Assembly: GCF_016584085.1 (NCBI RefSeq)
Contig: NZ_NRSJ01000007.1
Coordinates: 87,128-151,127 of the forward strand
From: Halochromatium glycolicum
GTDB lineage: Bacteria; Pseudomonadota; Gammaproteobacteria; Chromatiales; Chromatiaceae
Length of the DNA stretch: 64,000 nucleotides
Direction of reading: 5' to 3'
The stretch's first letter is position 1. Each line of letters starts with the position of its first letter. Position numbers and translations under genes: made by a program. The notes beneath the pieces are model-generated. The model saw nothing but the letters and a program-made list of their open reading frames with translations. It did no database searches and had not been told where the DNA came from. This document shows, piece after piece, positions 63,261-64,000 of this stretch.

Positions 63261-64000
63261 GTAAGCGTTCAGATCCCCCCACCCAGACACCAGCCTGAAA
63301 GGCGGGCCAACGTCGGCTCAAGCGGCTGCGGGCAACTGCGGAGCAGGCTGAGCGCGCCGGCGCTCAGTGACGACCTGCGTGATGAAGTCCCAAGGCGAGA
63401 GGCCGCGCTTGCGGCAGGTCTCGATCACACTGGCCAGGACGGCCACCGTGCGTGACCCCTGCGCGGTGCGGGTGCCTTGACTGATACGCCGAGCGATGAC
63501 CCAATGACGCAACGCTCTTTCGGCTTCGTTGTTCGTCAGCGGCAGCTCAGGGTGATCAAGCGTCACCCAGAAGGTGTCGAAGTCGTTGAGCAACTCGCGC
63601 GCGAGCGCACGTGTCTTCGCATGCGCGGCATCGACCTGCGCCAGAGACAAGCACCATAAGGCGTTGAGCTGCTCGGCATGGTGTTGACGCAAGTCCATCG
63701 GCGGCGGCCCCTCACGGGCGGCGTAAACACTGTCCATGACCGCCTTGAGGCACCTGTTAACCGCCTCCCCAAAGGCGCGGGCTTGGCGATCCAAGCTCTC
63801 CTCTAAGCCGCGGGCTTTGCGCTGCACATGCGCCAGGCAGCGCAGGCGGTTGTCAACGTCACGATAGGCCCAGCAGCAATTCCCGCCATCCTCGGAGATG
63901 GCAGCTGACAAGACACGGAGACCGGCATTGAAGATCTCTGGACGCATGGACGCCTCGCTGCAGAGCAACGCTTTGATGAAGCTGGCTTGTTCTCCCCTCA
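63261..64000. mobile_element. IS66-family insertion sequence, left part
   Basis: The sequence GTAAGCGTTCAGATC at 63261 matches the GTAAGCG start of IS66-family terminal inverted repeats and lies 57 bp beyond the transposase stop. The element continues past the window end, so its other end, tnpA/tnpB and the target duplication cannot be seen. Confidence 0.75.
63318..64000 (-). CDS. IS66 family transposase (TnpC), partial
   Basis: The C-terminal 227 residues of a DDE transposase, open at the window edge. Typical IS66 stretches are AHVQRKARGLEESLDRQARA, HPELPLTNNEAERALRHWVI and ARRISQGTRTAQGSRTVAVL, with the catalytic Glu in NNEAERALR. No frameshift is visible in this part, so the element may be intact. 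Confidence 0.9.
   Translation of the reverse strand, partial: RGEQASFIKALLCSEASMRPEIFNAGLRVLSAAISEDGGNCCWAYRDVDNRLRCLAHVQRKARGLEESLDRQARAFGEAVNRCLKAVMDSVYAAREGPPPMDLRQHHAEQLNALWCLSLAQVDAAHAKTRALARELLNDFDTFWVTLDHPELPLTNNEAERALRHWVIARRISQGTRTAQGSRTVAVLASVIETCRKRGLSPWDFITQVVTERRRAQPAPQLPAAA

Overview
The window looks like a chromosomal segment of a GC-rich gammaproteobacterium, most likely a purple sulfur bacterium of the Chromatiaceae type. Two things support this. The housekeeping order rimP-nusA-infB-rbfA-truB-rpsO-pnp and the mutY-yggX pair are typical of Gammaproteobacteria. A clear bciA (8-vinyl reductase of bacteriochlorophyll synthesis) near the right end implies phototrophy. The species itself is an inference.

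Layout. 0-9.4 kb: a 157-bp MITE, thiS, an acyl-CoA synthetase, tRNA-Gly(CCC), a DUF2007/zinc-ribbon protein, an AsmA-like protein, mutY-yggX, purU and a lipocalin. 9.9-24.2 kb: aroG-type DAHP synthase, a Sel1 protein, an inositol-phosphatase relative, soluble lytic transglycosylase, a Met-rich secreted protein, a TauE permease, the NDUFA9-like and MidA/NDUFAF7-like genes tail to tail, pteridine reductase, a second MITE copy, a cysteine hydrolase, a SLAC1/TehA channel and an SprT-like protein. 24.2-33.5 kb: the translation and RNA-metabolism operon, preceded by an untranslated leader with two intrinsic terminators.

34.4-45.7 kb is an envelope-stress or metal-efflux island: PepSY protein, OmpR-type regulator and histidine kinase, an opposed SMR exporter, cytochrome b561, a TolC/CzcC-HlyD/CzcB-CusA/CzcA tripartite pump with overlapping genes, DUF3240 and a small exported protein. 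Several of these proteins carry in-frame low-complexity expansions. 45.7-48 kb: a HTH remnant, a vapBC pair with two symmetrical operators and a HAD phosphatase.

48.2-53.4 kb is the most interesting candidate unit: a PAS-containing sigma-54 activator, a small STAS protein lacking the phosphorylatable serine, a DUF4242 protein, a PEP-CTERM protein and an exported beta-propeller. The PEP-CTERM gene has a perfect -24/-12 promoter with palindromes about 110-150 bp upstream, at enhancer distance.

53.6-57.4 kb is a decaying toxin-antitoxin and defence island. It holds RelBE remnants, PIN toxins, RHH antitoxins, a BrnA-like tail, a ParE remnant, a Cas6e-like fragment and one type I-E-like CRISPR repeat. 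57.8-64 kb: oligopeptidase A, a truncated nei, an EamA transporter, a lipoprotein, bciA with a small Cys/His protein, and the end of an IS66-family element running off the window. No intact CRISPR array, prophage or rRNA operon was seen.
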